The notes: generated by a model from the letters alone, not told the origin. Shown: positions 7,486 to 16,586, counted from the stretch's first letter. The stretch: 64,000 bases of DNA from Flavobacterium notoginsengisoli (GCF_014207905.1 NZ_JACHLB010000001.1:186001-250000), one strand, 5' to 3'. Program-made: numbers and translations.

Positions 7486-9342
7486 TTAATATCCATTATT
7501 ACCAAATTCTTTGGCATTTGAAATTGCATCTAAAAATGATCTCGGAATTGGCCTAACAATATGTTTACCATCAACAAAATTTGCTCCAGCAATTGGATTT
7601 GTTTGTTCTAAATAGGTTTTAGTCAATTTTCCAGTACGTTTTAAGTCAATCCATCTGGTGTGTTCGCCAGATAATTCTCTTGCTCTTTCTTTTAAAATAA
7701 AATCAATATTCATTTGTCCGCTTGACACTAACATTTCATTTTCTCTAGAAGTTATTGCGGCTCTTTTTCTTAAAGTATTTACATAAGTTAAAGCTTTTGT
7801 TTGATCACTATTTAAAATTGCCGCTTCAGCCGCAATCAGATACACTTCTCCCAAACGGATTATAGGAATATCTCCCAACCAATATTGATTACTTTGACAA
7901 TACAATGCTGCAGAAAATTTTCGCATCGCTGGAAAAATATTGATAAGATTTGGATCGTTTGGATACATTGTCGGATCTTTATATTTATTAGTTCCAGGTT
8001 CAAAAATATCGCTCGGATCTGCAACCAAAACTGGCATTTTGCTCTTAACCGTAGGATCGATATTCCAGTTAGGAGTAAAAACAGCTAGACCTTCATCATT
8101 ATTCATATTAATTTGCTCTTCGATTCTTTGAGAATAAAAATTTACTGTTGGAAGCGCCTGAGCTAAAGTATTTTTAATTGTATAACCTACTACAGAAGCA
8201 TCTTTCTTGTAAGCAGTTGCCATTGTTTGTGTAATCGTTTTATTTGCTGCAGCATAAAATTTAAAAGTAAAAGTTTCTGCAAAACGAGTATCTGCTGGCG
8301 ATTGTACTGGAGAAAAAATCTCAGTCAACAAATATTTACTTGGTTTTAACATACGGCTGTTGGCTCTTCCGTAAAGAATACTGGTTGCACCTGCTCCCCA
8401 TTCTGCTCCTCTCGTTGCTAAATCAGGCAAATAATACTGTCTTGTTCTTCCTCTATTAAATCCTTCCGGATTCAGACCACCTGGATCGATTCCTTGAGTG
8501 AATAAAAATTCTGTGTTTTTCTTATTATTGTTACCGTCCCAAAGTTTCTTAAACCCTGAATTGGTATTGTCACTTAAATATAAGGCAGTATTATATTTTG
8601 AAGCATTATTAATTAATTCTTCAGCAGTTTCTAAGGCAAGTCTGGCATATTCAGAAACCTCTCCTAATCTAGTTCTTTGCAGATATACTTTTGCCAATAA
8701 CCCATAAGCCGCTTTTCTAGCAACTCTTCCCTGTAAAGTTTGCTGCAACGGAAGATTTGCACAGGCAAATTTTAAATCTTCAATAATTAAGTCGTAGAAC
8801 TCTTTTTCAGAACTACGAACTGGCGCATTATCAGCTCCTTCGATAATCGAAGATTTTGTTCTTAAAACAACACCTCCGAATTGCTCTACGAGTATAAAAT
8901 TACTGAAAGCTCTCAGAAAATAAACTTCAGCTAATTTTGCATTTAATTCTTCTGTAGAAGAATATCCCTTAACATCTTTAGCATAATAAATAGCAGTATT
9001 GCAAAGATTAATAGTGGTATATGCCGTTCCCCAAATTACTTTAATATTTCCATCGTCTGGATTTAATTGGCTGGCATATTGGGCATAACCAATTCCGCTC
9101 GTACTTACGTTTTCCCACGAGTCGGTTCCAGCTTCTGTTGGCGCTATGTAATCTACTTTTCCGTGCAGGAAATAAAGATTTTCATAACAACTATTAACTA
9201 ATCCTTCAAATCCTGGTCTTTCACTATAAGATTTATCTAAAGAAACAGTGGTAAGGTTTTTTTCGTCTAAACTGCATGATTGTAAACCAATCATCAAAAA
9301 CATTAAGACAACTATTGATTGTAAGTTTATATACTTTTTCAT
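7486..9342 (-). CDS. SusD/RagB-family nutrient-binding outer membrane lipoprotein
   Basis: Surface lipoprotein that binds substrate and hands it to its SusC partner. I place the start at ATG 9342 (MKKYINLQSIVVLMFLMIG), which gives a lipoprotein signal with the lipobox LQSC; an upstream in-frame ATG would overlap susC. The 618-residue protein has the SusD order: N-terminal SusD-like domain with TPR-like helices (about 90-260), then the C-terminal RagB/SusD half including LGEVYLIAAEAAILNSD and FILKERARELSGEHTRWIDL. It starts 4 bases after the susC stop. The binding target cannot be inferred. Confidence 0.93.
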   Translation of the reverse strand: MKKYINLQSIVVLMFLMIGLQSCSLDEKNLTTVSLDKSYSERPGFEGLVNSCYENLYFLHGKVDYIAPTEAGTDSWENVSTSGIGYAQYASQLNPDDGNIKVIWGTAYTTINLCNTAIYYAKDVKGYSSTEELNAKLAEVYFLRAFSNFILVEQFGGVVLRTKSSIIEGADNAPVRSSEKEFYDLIIEDLKFACANLPLQQTLQGRVARKAAYGLLAKVYLQRTRLGEVSEYARLALETAEELINNASKYNTALYLSDNTNSGFKKLWDGNNNKKNTEFLFTQGIDPGGLNPEGFNRGRTRQYYLPDLATRGAEWGAGATSILYGRANSRMLKPSKYLLTEIFSPVQSPADTRFAETFTFKFYAAANKTITQTMATAYKKDASVVGYTIKNTLAQALPTVNFYSQRIEEQINMNNDEGLAVFTPNWNIDPTVKSKMPVLVADPSDIFEPGTNKYKDPTMYPNDPNLINIFPAMRKFSAALYCQSNQYWLGDIPIIRLGEVYLIAAEAAILNSDQTKALTYVNTLRKRAAITSRENEMLVSSGQMNIDFILKERARELSGEHTRWIDLKRTGKLTKTYLEQTNPIAGANFVDGKHIVRPIPRSFLDAISNAKEFGNNGY

Positions 9343-9346
9343 GATA

Positions 9347-12300
9347 CTATAATGATAAATTAATACCAAAAACAACTTGTTTAAATAATGGAAATGAATC
9401 TGATCCGCCGCTTTCTGGATCTACATTTTTCAATAAATGGCTACGACTAAAAACAAAAGGATTATAAGATGTTGCATAAAGTCTTAAACTATTCAAACCT
9501 GCTTTCTTAAGAAAATCTTCTGGCATGGAGTAGCCAAGAGTAATATTTTTGATTTTTATATAAGATGCATCAACAAGTTCTAATGCCGATTGAAATTGTG
9601 TATTAAAACTACCGCCTGGCCTTGGGAAATCGTTTGTTGGATTATCTTGTGTCCAATAACTGTAAGTTTCCGGCTGCGCTTCTTTGTTCCAATAACCTAA
9701 AACTTGAGCACGCATCATACCGCCATATCTACCATTGACAAATACCGTAAAATCAAAATTTTTGTATTTGAATGTATTTTGTAAACCAAAGAAAAAATCT
9801 GGAACATTGTTTCCTACAATCATTCTATCTTTTGTTGAATAAACATGCACTCCATTATCAGATACCCCGTTGGCATCTACCTGCGGAACGGTCTGCAGTT
9901 TGATATCTCCAGGTTTTGCACCGTACAAAGCAGCTTCTGTTTCTTGGCCTAACTGCCATATTCCTATTTTTTTATAATCATAAAACACACCTCCTGAAGC
10001 TGGAGTTTGCCCGATGAAAAGCCCTTCCGAAATTAATTCGTTTACAGTTAAGTTTCCTAAATCAATATTGGTCAGCTTTTCTGTAGCATGTGTGTAAGTA
10101 AATGAAGTATTCCATTTGAAATTTTCAGTCTCAATATTTCTCGTATTTATAGAAAGTTCAAAACCTCTATTTTGCGAAGTTGCAATGTTCGAAGTCTTTT
10201 TATAAGGTGTTTTAGCATCATAACCTCCAGAACTAGTTGGAAGACGACGATCCCATAAAATACCATCGGTATTTGTCCAGTAATATTCGGCTACAAGATC
10301 TATTCTATTTTTCAAGACAGAAACATCTAGACCTAAGTTAGTATTTGTAGAACGCTCCCAAGTTAAGTCAGGATTTGAAATATGCTCAGTTGGCACATAC
10401 ATTGGCAAAGCTGTACTTCCGCCAAGAGAAAGACTGCTGGTTTTGGTTGAAGTACGCGTTAAACTAGAATACGGATCAATATTTGCCGATCCAGAAACAC
10501 CATAACCTAATCTCAGTTTTAAATTATTCAACCAAGAACTTGTTCCCTGCATAAAACTTTCATCACTAATGCGCCAAGCCACAGATGCTGACGGAAAAGA
10601 TGACCATTTATTACCTTCGGCTAATGGAGAAACTCCATCCCAACGATTCGTTAATTGAAATAAATACTTCCCTTTAAAACTATAATTAAAACGCCCAGCA
10701 AATGACATTCTGTTGAACTGACTGTAAGTATTCATTCTCGTGGTTAGATTTTTTACAGATGCCATATTATAAAATTGGAAATCATCGTAATCTATACCAT
10801 TTCCGCCTAATAAAGTTCCTTCTGATCTGCTATCTGCCCATGAAGTAATTCCTGTCAAACCAAAATCGTGATCTTTACCAAGCTTAAAATTATAATTTAA
10901 GATGTTTTCCCAAATATAACTGTAAGCCAAATTCATATTATAAGTTGCCTCACTAGCCGTTCTGCCTTCTGTAAGCAAATTATATGAATTTTTGTTTTGA
11001 AAAGTTCCCGCTCTGCTTCCTGAAAATCTAGTTCCTAAATTAGATCTTAACTTAAAATTTTTAGCAAATTCAAATTCTAGATATGGATTAAACTGAACAT
11101 TATAACTTAAAGATTCGTTGGCAAAAGCTCCCGGATAATTATTGGCCAAAATACTAATGTTATTAGGATCTCCTTCTATAGGATAAAGATTTACAACACC
11201 ATTTTCATCAAACGGAACTCCAAGCGGATAAACACTGTATGCTTTATTAATTCTACTATTTGTAGTGCTATTTTTTCGATAATTCATAATCAACTGGAAA
11301 CCAGTTTTAAATTTATCGCTGAATTTAATATCTGCTCCTCCTCTTGAATTAAAGCTGTTTACTTTATCATTTTGATAAATTCCTTCTTCGCCTACATATC
11401 CTAAAGAAAAATAACCTTGCACTTTTTCAGACCCGCCTCTCATAAAAAGATTGTGGTTTTGCTGAGTTCCTACCTGTAAAGTTTCATCAATCCAATTTAC
11501 ATATTGACCTTTTTCGATCGCAGCAACTGCCGACGCATTCAATCCTAAATCGGTTAAGTTTGTAGCCTCATATCCATTATCTAAATAGAATCGATCGCGT
11601 TTATAGTTTAACCATTTGTCTCCTGTAAGTGGAGCAGGGAACGAAGAGAAACCATTTAATCCGAAATAAGTATTAAAGTCAATTTGAGTTTTTCCTGCCT
11701 TTGCTTTTTTAGTGGTAACAATAATAACTCCATTGGCTCCTGAAGAACCATAAATAGCAGTTGATGAAGCATCTTTTAAAACATCAATGCTTTCAATATC
11801 ATTAGGATTCAGATTATCTATACTTGAAGGAATTCCATCCACAATATACAAAGGATCTTGACTAGCCGTTAAAGATCTGTTTCCTCTTAATAAAACTTTT
11901 GGAGAAGTTCCAGCTTGTCCAGATCCACGTTGTATATCCAAACCCGAAACTCTCCCTTGAAGCGCTTCCATTGGACTTAAAACTGGACTTAAAACAATAT
12001 CCGTTGATTTTACTGTTGCTACGGCTCCTGTTAAATCTTTTTTCTTGACAGCTCCATAACCAACAATTACAACTTCATTTAATGCTGAATTTTGTTCGTT
12101 TAAAATTACGCTCAAAGATTTACTTTGACCAACTGTTACTTCTTTATTCTCAAATCCAATAAAAGAAAAAACTAAAACACTATTTGTTCCATTTACACGA
12201 ATTGTAAACTTTCCGTCTAAGTCAGTTGATACTCCATTTTTACTTCCTTTTTCATTAACATTGGCTCCTGGTATTGGCATATTTCTCGAGTCGGTTACTA

Positions 12301-12733
12301 CTCCAGTAATTTCAATACCTTGTTCAAAAATTGCTTTCTGGACTACATTTTTTTCTTGAAAATTTGTCTGTTGTTTCTTTTTCACCAAAAGAATCTGCCG
12401 ATCATTTATACTATATGAAATGTCTGTATTCTTAAACACTTCATCTAATATTTCAGCAATTCCTTTTTTCTTAACATTAATAGTAATCTTTCGATCCAGA
12501 TCAACTACACTGCTTTCAAAAAGAAATCTGAATTCTGAAACAGACTCAACTTTATTAAATAGCTTTTCAACTGGAGCATTATTTATATTTAATGTCAATT
12601 TTGTATTTTGTGAATAGACACCTGCTTGAATTTTCATCAAAGAAAGCATCACTAGTATCGTGGTTAGTTTCATTTTAAGACTAATTTTAGGCAAATAAGG
12701 ACTAAGCCAATTCCTCTTAATTATTTTTTTCAT
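9347..12733 (-). CDS. SusC/RagA-family TonB-dependent transporter with STN signalling domain
   Basis: TonB-dependent outer membrane transporter of 1128 residues. Order: signal region (to about residue 42), STN domain (about 45-125) that signals to a FecR anti-sigma factor, carboxypeptidase-D-like domain (about 140-225), SusC-type plug with NEVVIVGYGAVKKKDLTGAV and GNRSLTASQDPLYIVDGIPS, then a 22-strand barrel ending in VFGINLSL. The STN domain and the adjacent fecR mean that uptake is coupled to transcription by an ECF sigma factor. Substrate unknown: no glycoside hydrolase, peptidase or sulfatase sits beside it. Confidence 0.95.
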   Translation of the reverse strand: MKKIIKRNWLSPYLPKISLKMKLTTILVMLSLMKIQAGVYSQNTKLTLNINNAPVEKLFNKVESVSEFRFLFESSVVDLDRKITINVKKKGIAEILDEVFKNTDISYSINDRQILLVKKKQQTNFQEKNVVQKAIFEQGIEITGVVTDSRNMPIPGANVNEKGSKNGVSTDLDGKFTIRVNGTNSVLVFSFIGFENKEVTVGQSKSLSVILNEQNSALNEVVIVGYGAVKKKDLTGAVATVKSTDIVLSPVLSPMEALQGRVSGLDIQRGSGQAGTSPKVLLRGNRSLTASQDPLYIVDGIPSSIDNLNPNDIESIDVLKDASSTAIYGSSGANGVIIVTTKKAKAGKTQIDFNTYFGLNGFSSFPAPLTGDKWLNYKRDRFYLDNGYEATNLTDLGLNASAVAAIEKGQYVNWIDETLQVGTQQNHNLFMRGGSEKVQGYFSLGYVGEEGIYQNDKVNSFNSRGGADIKFSDKFKTGFQLIMNYRKNSTTNSRINKAYSVYPLGVPFDENGVVNLYPIEGDPNNISILANNYPGAFANESLSYNVQFNPYLEFEFAKNFKLRSNLGTRFSGSRAGTFQNKNSYNLLTEGRTASEATYNMNLAYSYIWENILNYNFKLGKDHDFGLTGITSWADSRSEGTLLGGNGIDYDDFQFYNMASVKNLTTRMNTYSQFNRMSFAGRFNYSFKGKYLFQLTNRWDGVSPLAEGNKWSSFPSASVAWRISDESFMQGTSSWLNNLKLRLGYGVSGSANIDPYSSLTRTSTKTSSLSLGGSTALPMYVPTEHISNPDLTWERSTNTNLGLDVSVLKNRIDLVAEYYWTNTDGILWDRRLPTSSGGYDAKTPYKKTSNIATSQNRGFELSINTRNIETENFKWNTSFTYTHATEKLTNIDLGNLTVNELISEGLFIGQTPASGGVFYDYKKIGIWQLGQETEAALYGAKPGDIKLQTVPQVDANGVSDNGVHVYSTKDRMIVGNNVPDFFFGLQNTFKYKNFDFTVFVNGRYGGMMRAQVLGYWNKEAQPETYSYWTQDNPTNDFPRPGGSFNTQFQSALELVDASYIKIKNITLGYSMPEDFLKKAGLNSLRLYATSYNPFVFSRSHLLKNVDPESGGSDSFPLFKQVVFGINLSL

Positions 12734-12792
12734 AATTTTGGATTGATTTTAAATGATTTAATTTCGAAACGTCGTTTAAAAACACATTACTG

Positions 12793-12824
12793 AATCGGGA
12801 AATATTGGTAGTATTTTCCGATTT
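12793..12824. promoter_or_regulatory. Hairpin in the susC leader
   Basis: AATCGGGAAATA pairs with TATTTTCCGATT (one mismatch) over a 7-base loop, between fecR and susC and 60 bases upstream of the susC ATG. On the minus strand it has no U-run, so it is not a normal terminator for fecR. It could be an attenuator, RNA-processing site or protein-binding site; role inferred only from position. Confidence 0.45.
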
Positions 12825-12898
12825 TTTTCTTCGTGTGTTTTTCAAAAAAATAAGACTCTCATTTCATAAATTGGTTGTTTGGTTGGTTAGTAAATTAG

Positions 12899-14038
12899 TT
12901 AGTATATTTTTATGTGCTTTCCTTCTTTTTTATAAGTAAAGCCTTGAATTTTACTCATTGTTTCTAAAACCTTGTCAATACTTTCGATATTCTTATTAAA
13001 ACTGGCATTAAACTTTTTATCCAAAATATCATTTCTATGATTCTCAATAGTGACGTCATAAGTGCGCTCCAGTTTTATGATAATATCTCTAAAGGCTGTT
13101 TTTCTAAAAACAATTTCTCCATTTATCCATTCTGTATAAAAACGAGTATCAACTTTATCTACCGTTATTGCTGTATTTTTATTATTCCAAGATCCTTTTT
13201 CACCCGGTACCAGCATTGTTTTTTTATCGACATTTTCAACATCAGATAAACTAACCGAACCTTCGACCAAAACGGTATTGATATCCGAATCTTCTTTATA
13301 AGAACTAACATTAAATTTGGTTCCTAACACTTTGACATTAATGCCTCTAGTCTTCACAATAAATGGATGAATCTTGTCTTTCTCCACATCAAAAAAAGCT
13401 TCTCCCTCTAAAACAACTTCTCTATTATGTCCTTTAATAAATTGAACCGGATATTTTAAAGACGAACCTGCATTTAAGTTTACAGAAGTTCCGTCAGAAA
13501 GCATCACTTTAAAAGTTTTCCCGTACGGAATTTTTATTTCATTGTAAACCAGTTTATTCATCGCCTTGTCCGAACGATAATTAATTTCATTTTCTTTTTG
13601 AGAAGCAACCACTTCTCCATTTTTTTTGATGATCTGTTGTTCTCCATTTGGATTTAAAACTTGAATATCTCCGTTTTCTAAAACCAATTGAATTGCATCA
13701 GAAGGCACTTCAATAGTAGTTTCTTTTACATTTTTGTATTGAAAAACATAAACCAAGCCCAGCAAACAAATTAATACTGCGGCATATTGAAGCATTTTTC
13801 TCCAATTGATAACAATTGTTTTTTTATTAGTATTTAATTCCTGTTTGAGCTCTTCCCAACTTTCATCTACATCTATAGATTCTGCATACGATAATGCTTC
13901 TTCGAGCATTCCGTTACTTTTAAGATTTTCTATTAATTCCTGTTCTTCAGAACTTAGCGATGCCATTTTAGAAGCATCGAGATTTCCCTCAGACGTGATT
14001 TTCCTCAGGACATTAATCAATTTAGAATTTGGAGTCAT
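12899..14038 (-). CDS. FecR-family anti-sigma factor
   Basis: Inner-membrane sensor that holds an ECF sigma factor and releases it when the STN domain of SusC signals. The N-terminal cytoplasmic part (about 1-80) is acidic and helical (SWEELKQELN), one transmembrane helix lies at about 84-100 (MLQYAAVLICLLGLVYVFQ), and the periplasmic part carries the FecR domain (LPYGKTFKVMLSDGTSVNLN-like core at about 170-270, with GEAFFDVEKDKIHPFIVKT) and a C-terminal DUF4974-type domain ending in FTYKKEGKHIKIY. It precedes susC on the same strand. Unusually, the sigma gene is divergent. Confidence 0.92.
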   Translation of the reverse strand: MTPNSKLINVLRKITSEGNLDASKMASLSSEEQELIENLKSNGMLEEALSYAESIDVDESWEELKQELNTNKKTIVINWRKMLQYAAVLICLLGLVYVFQYKNVKETTIEVPSDAIQLVLENGDIQVLNPNGEQQIIKKNGEVVASQKENEINYRSDKAMNKLVYNEIKIPYGKTFKVMLSDGTSVNLNAGSSLKYPVQFIKGHNREVVLEGEAFFDVEKDKIHPFIVKTRGINVKVLGTKFNVSSYKEDSDINTVLVEGSVSLSDVENVDKKTMLVPGEKGSWNNKNTAITVDKVDTRFYTEWINGEIVFRKTAFRDIIIKLERTYDVTIENHRNDILDKKFNASFNKNIESIDKVLETMSKIQGFTYKKEGKHIKIY

Positions 14039-14118
14039 TGTTTTTTATATAGTGGTTTGTATTATGTTAGAAAAAAAGTTTTTTAGGGTGACAACAAATC
14101 AAAAAATTTTGATTTTTT

Positions 14119-14171
14119 TTACACATAGTGAAAAAAAATTAAGTTTTTATTTTACATTTGACACTGTGTAA
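14119..14171. promoter_or_regulatory. Inverted repeat in the fecR-sigma divergent region
   Basis: TTACACATAGTG (14119-14130) is matched in inverse by CACTGTGTAA (about 14162-14171). The arms bracket the -7 box of the sigma gene. Such a site could bind a regulator or fold in the leader; this is inference from position and symmetry. Confidence 0.35.
14153..14160 (+). promoter_or_regulatory. -7 box of the ECF sigma gene
   Basis: TACATTTG matches TAnnTTTG and ends 42 bases before the ATG, so the sigma gene seems to be made by the housekeeping polymerase. Confidence 0.5.
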
Positions 14172-14202
14172 TCCATTACAAAACAATAAATCCTATTTTT
14201 AA

Positions 14203-14688
14203 ATGTTAAATCATAAAGATTTTAAAATATTTGAAGCTTTATATAAAGAACATTTTGTCTTTTTCTCTCTAGTGTCTTTTAACATCGTTAAAGACAAAGA
14301 CGTAGCAAAAGACATTGTCCAGGATTTTTTTACTTATTTATGGGAAAAAGAAGAAGCCCTTAACGTAACTAGCACATTTAAGGCTTACGGAACAAAGGCA
14401 ATAAAAAATTTAAGTCTGCAATATTTAGAAAAAAACAAAACAATTAGCCTTCAGCAAAACAAAATCACAATTCCTAAATCAGAAGAGCCAATTGTTTTTG
14501 AAAATACAGACGAAAATAAAAAACCAAAAATTCAAACCTTAATAGAAAAAATTCCTCAAGCCAGAAGAGAAATCTTTATGCTGCATGTTGTTGAAGGACT
14601 TAGTTATGCAGAAATTGCAGAAGACCACAATATTTCTATAAATACAGTCAAAACACAAATGAAAAGAGCCTATGCTTCTTTAAGATAA
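14203..14688 (+). CDS. ECF-type RNA polymerase sigma factor (Bacteroidota family)
   Basis: Sigma-70-like factor of 161 residues that should direct transcription of its target genes when released by FecR. Region 2 covers about residues 10-75 (LYKEHFVFFSLVSFNIVKDK, AKDIVQDFFTYLWEKEEAL) and region 4 about 105-160 (IPQARREIFMLHVVEGLSYA then IAEDHNISINTVKTQMKRAY, a helix-turn-helix). It stops directly after the region 4 helix (YASLR), shorter than many relatives of 180-195 residues, but nothing essential is missing. It lies 164 bases from fecR and points the other way, an unusual arrangement for a sigma-FecR-SusC set. Confidence 0.92.
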   Translation: MLNHKDFKIFEALYKEHFVFFSLVSFNIVKDKDVAKDIVQDFFTYLWEKEEALNVTSTFKAYGTKAIKNLSLQYLEKNKTISLQQNKITIPKSEEPIVFENTDENKKPKIQTLIEKIPQARREIFMLHVVEGLSYAEIAEDHNISINTVKTQMKRAYASLR

Positions 14689-14747
14689 TCACAAAATACT
14701 TCTCTCCTAAATTTCACCTTATATTTCATATGGCTAATAAAATAGCG

Positions 14748-14755
14748 TATTTTTG
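14748..14755 (+). promoter_or_regulatory. -7 box of the alpha/beta hydrolase gene
   Basis: TATTTTTG matches TAnnTTTG. It overlaps a possible TTG start at 14753, which argues that translation begins at the next TTG (14774) instead. Confidence 0.5.
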
Positions 14756-14773
14756 CTATATAAATTTTCCATT

Positions 14774-15550
14774 TTGAATCAAATATTTTATAAAAACACA
14801 AAAATATCCTATACCGATATCGGAAAAGGAAATGCAATAGTTTTACTTCACGGTTTCTTAGAAAACAAAAAAATGTGGACAGAATATGCCGATTTTTTTT
14901 CGAAAACGCATCGAGTTATTACTATTGACTTATTAGGACATGGCGAATCTGATCCTTTAGGCTACGTTCATGAAATGGAAGAAAATGCCAATGTTGTTAA
15001 CGAAGTTTTGGAATTTCTGAAAATCGAAAAAGCAATAATTTTAGGGCATTCGATGGGTGGTTATGTTGGTTTGGCTTTCGCCGAATTATATCCTCAGAAA
15101 ATTCAAAAATTAGTTTTACAGAATTCAACTTCAAGAGAAGACAGTTCAGAAAAAAAGACCAATAGAACTCGTGCTATAAAGGCTGTAAAACAGAATTATG
15201 TAAGTTTTGTTAGTCTTGCGATTGCAAATTTATTTAGTGAAAACAACAGAACACGATTAGCTGAAGAAATTGAAAAAGTAAAAACTGAAGCTTTAAAAAC
15301 ACCTTTGCAAGGAATTGTGGCTTCTTTGGAAGGAATGAAAATTCGCAAAGACCGCGAATGGCTTTTACAAGAAAACAGATTTCCGGTTTTATTAATTTTA
15401 GGGAAAAAAGATCCTGTTCTAAATTACGAAGAAAGCATTTCACAAATTGAAGATACAACTGCTGAACTTGTTTCTTTTGAAGACGGACACATGAGTCACA
15501 TAGAAAACAAAGAAGAACTCAAAACCATTTTATTAGATTTCTTCCAATAA
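14774..15550 (+). CDS. Alpha/beta-hydrolase fold protein
   Basis: A 258-residue alpha/beta hydrolase. The oxyanion strand and HG motif (IVLLHGFLENKKMW), the nucleophile elbow GHSMGG, the acid strand (LLILGKKDPVL) and the catalytic histidine (EDGHMSHIEN) are all in order, so it should be an active serine hydrolase or esterase; substrate unknown. No ATG lies near the start of the conserved region. TTG 14774 (MNQIFYKNTKISYTDIG) fits best because a -7 box overlaps the earlier TTG at 14753. A bidirectional terminator follows. Confidence 0.88.
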   Translation: MNQIFYKNTKISYTDIGKGNAIVLLHGFLENKKMWTEYADFFSKTHRVITIDLLGHGESDPLGYVHEMEENANVVNEVLEFLKIEKAIILGHSMGGYVGLAFAELYPQKIQKLVLQNSTSREDSSEKKTNRTRAIKAVKQNYVSFVSLAIANLFSENNRTRLAEEIEKVKTEALKTPLQGIVASLEGMKIRKDREWLLQENRFPVLLILGKKDPVLNYEESISQIEDTTAELVSFEDGHMSHIENKEELKTILLDFFQ

Positions 15551-15561
15551 ATATAAAATCA

Positions 15562-15602
15562 AAAAAGGCCATTTCTAACCGAAGTTGAAATAGCCTTTTT
15601 CT
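15562..15602. terminator. Bidirectional terminator between hydrolase and roadblock pair
   Basis: AAAAAGGCCATTTC pairs with GAAATAGCCTTTTT (one mismatch); A- and T-runs on both sides serve the two converging genes. Confidence 0.75.
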
Positions 15603-15623
15603 CATTTTTGGGGGCAAATGTTA

Positions 15624-15998
15624 TTATAATTTAGACGTAATATCTTTTTTGTATTTAGACAAAGTCGCTCTTGTTAAACCAAGATTTGCTTTTGTAGAAT
15701 CTACTGCTAAATAAATAAAATATCTTCCATCTTCAGACAGATCAATAATATGAATCTGATCTGTTAATGTAATCAAGATATCGTTAATATTCTGATTTAG
15801 ACCTAAAGCTCTAATTGCATTCAGCTTAGCTTTTACAACTTCTAAATTGTAAGCCGAAGCCAATTCTGGATCAAAATCAGGTTTTACAGTCAATGAGCAA
15901 TAAGACATTCCTGTCTCAACTTCTGTAACTGAAACTGCAATAAATCCGTTTACATTATCTTTTAAATCGTTTTGGAAATTTTGTAAAAAATCTGACAT
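15624..15998 (-). CDS. Roadblock/LC7-like small protein, second gene of pair 1
   Basis: A 124-residue protein with the predicted roadblock/LC7 order of helix, two strands, helix, three strands: strand NVNGFIAVSVTEVETG, the helix FDPELASAYNLEVVKAKLNA, strand DILITLTDQIHIIDLS and the final strand-helix RYFIYLAVDSTKANLG. Its closest relative in the window is the protein at 27444-27824, which shares long identical runs (NVNGFIAV, AYNLEVVKAKLNA, QIHIID). It follows the partner gene by 24 bases. LC7 proteins form dimers that scaffold or regulate small GTPases; no GTPase gene is visible here. Role inferred from fold only. Confidence 0.8.
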   Translation of the reverse strand: MSDFLQNFQNDLKDNVNGFIAVSVTEVETGMSYCSLTVKPDFDPELASAYNLEVVKAKLNAIRALGLNQNINDILITLTDQIHIIDLSEDGRYFIYLAVDSTKANLGLTRATLSKYKKDITSKL

Positions 15999-16022
15999 GT
16001 GTATTTTAATATTGGTTTAAAA

Positions 16023-16343
16023 TTAATTACTGAAAACAGAGTCCATTCTGCGAAGCAATAGCCCCATTTTACTTAGATCTTTAGAAAGTAGCGCAATGCA
16101 GTTATCATCTTGATTTTTTGTTGCCACAACAATGCCGTCATTATTTTTAATCATAACTTGTTTAAGGTCACCATTGTTTACGTCTTCAGACATTTCTAAG
16201 CACATTTTCAAGATCATTCCGATCATTGCAGCAACATTTCCGTCGTATTCTAAATTAACAGACTCATTTAAGATTCCATCAATATTAAAACTTAAGCCAG
16301 ATTCTGCCCCAGTTTCTTCTACTAGTGTTTGTAAATCAATCAT
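16023..16343 (-). CDS. Roadblock/LC7-domain protein, first gene of pair 1
   Basis: A 106-residue protein with the roadblock/LC7 pattern: strands GLSFNIDGILNESVNLEYDG, the long helix NVAAMIGMILKMCLEMSEDV, the strands LKQVMIKNNDGIVVATKN and NCIALLSKD, and a final helix KMGLLLRRMDSVF. It corresponds to 27053-27409 in the second pair, though it is more diverged than the second genes are from each other. The two genes of this pair are co-directional and probably form a heterodimer or mixed dimer. A TAnnTTTG box lies upstream at 16376-16383. Confidence 0.8.
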   Translation of the reverse strand: MIDLQTLVEETGAESGLSFNIDGILNESVNLEYDGNVAAMIGMILKMCLEMSEDVNNGDLKQVMIKNNDGIVVATKNQDDNCIALLSKDLSKMGLLLRRMDSVFSN

Positions 16344-16375
16344 ATTCTATTATTTTGTCATGTTTTTGGAAGGGT

Positions 16376-16383
16376 CAAAGATA
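16376..16383 (-). promoter_or_regulatory. -7 box of roadblock pair 1
   Basis: CAAAGATA on the plus strand reads TATCTTTG on the minus strand, a match to TAnnTTTG, ending 33 bases before the start codon at 16343. Confidence 0.4.
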
Positions 16384-16586
16384 TTTTTAATCTCAAGATT
16401 TGTCAGCTAAACACTTGTTAAAAAAATAGACATTCCAGCTTACAGAGTAACTTTTATTCATCACATAACTAAACCTATTTTTTTGCAAAAAATCTGCAAT
16501 AAAAATTAACATAAAAAACAAATTATATTAAAAACATAACTTTTCTTTTCATAAAGCTCATTTCTAAAATTAACATTTACAGAATG

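Noticed and set aside
9342..9375. Upstream start for SusD at 9375
   Set aside because: It would overlap susC and displace the lipoprotein signal; ATG 9342 gives a standard lipobox.
12832..12898. Terminator directly after fecR
   Set aside because: No stem with U-run is present on the minus strand; the hairpin at 12793-12824 has its T-run on the wrong strand.
13806..14171. 121-codon plus-strand open frame over the fecR start
   Set aside because: Antisense to a complete FecR N-terminus and membrane helix; composition (Ser/Leu/Phe runs) is that of a shadow frame.
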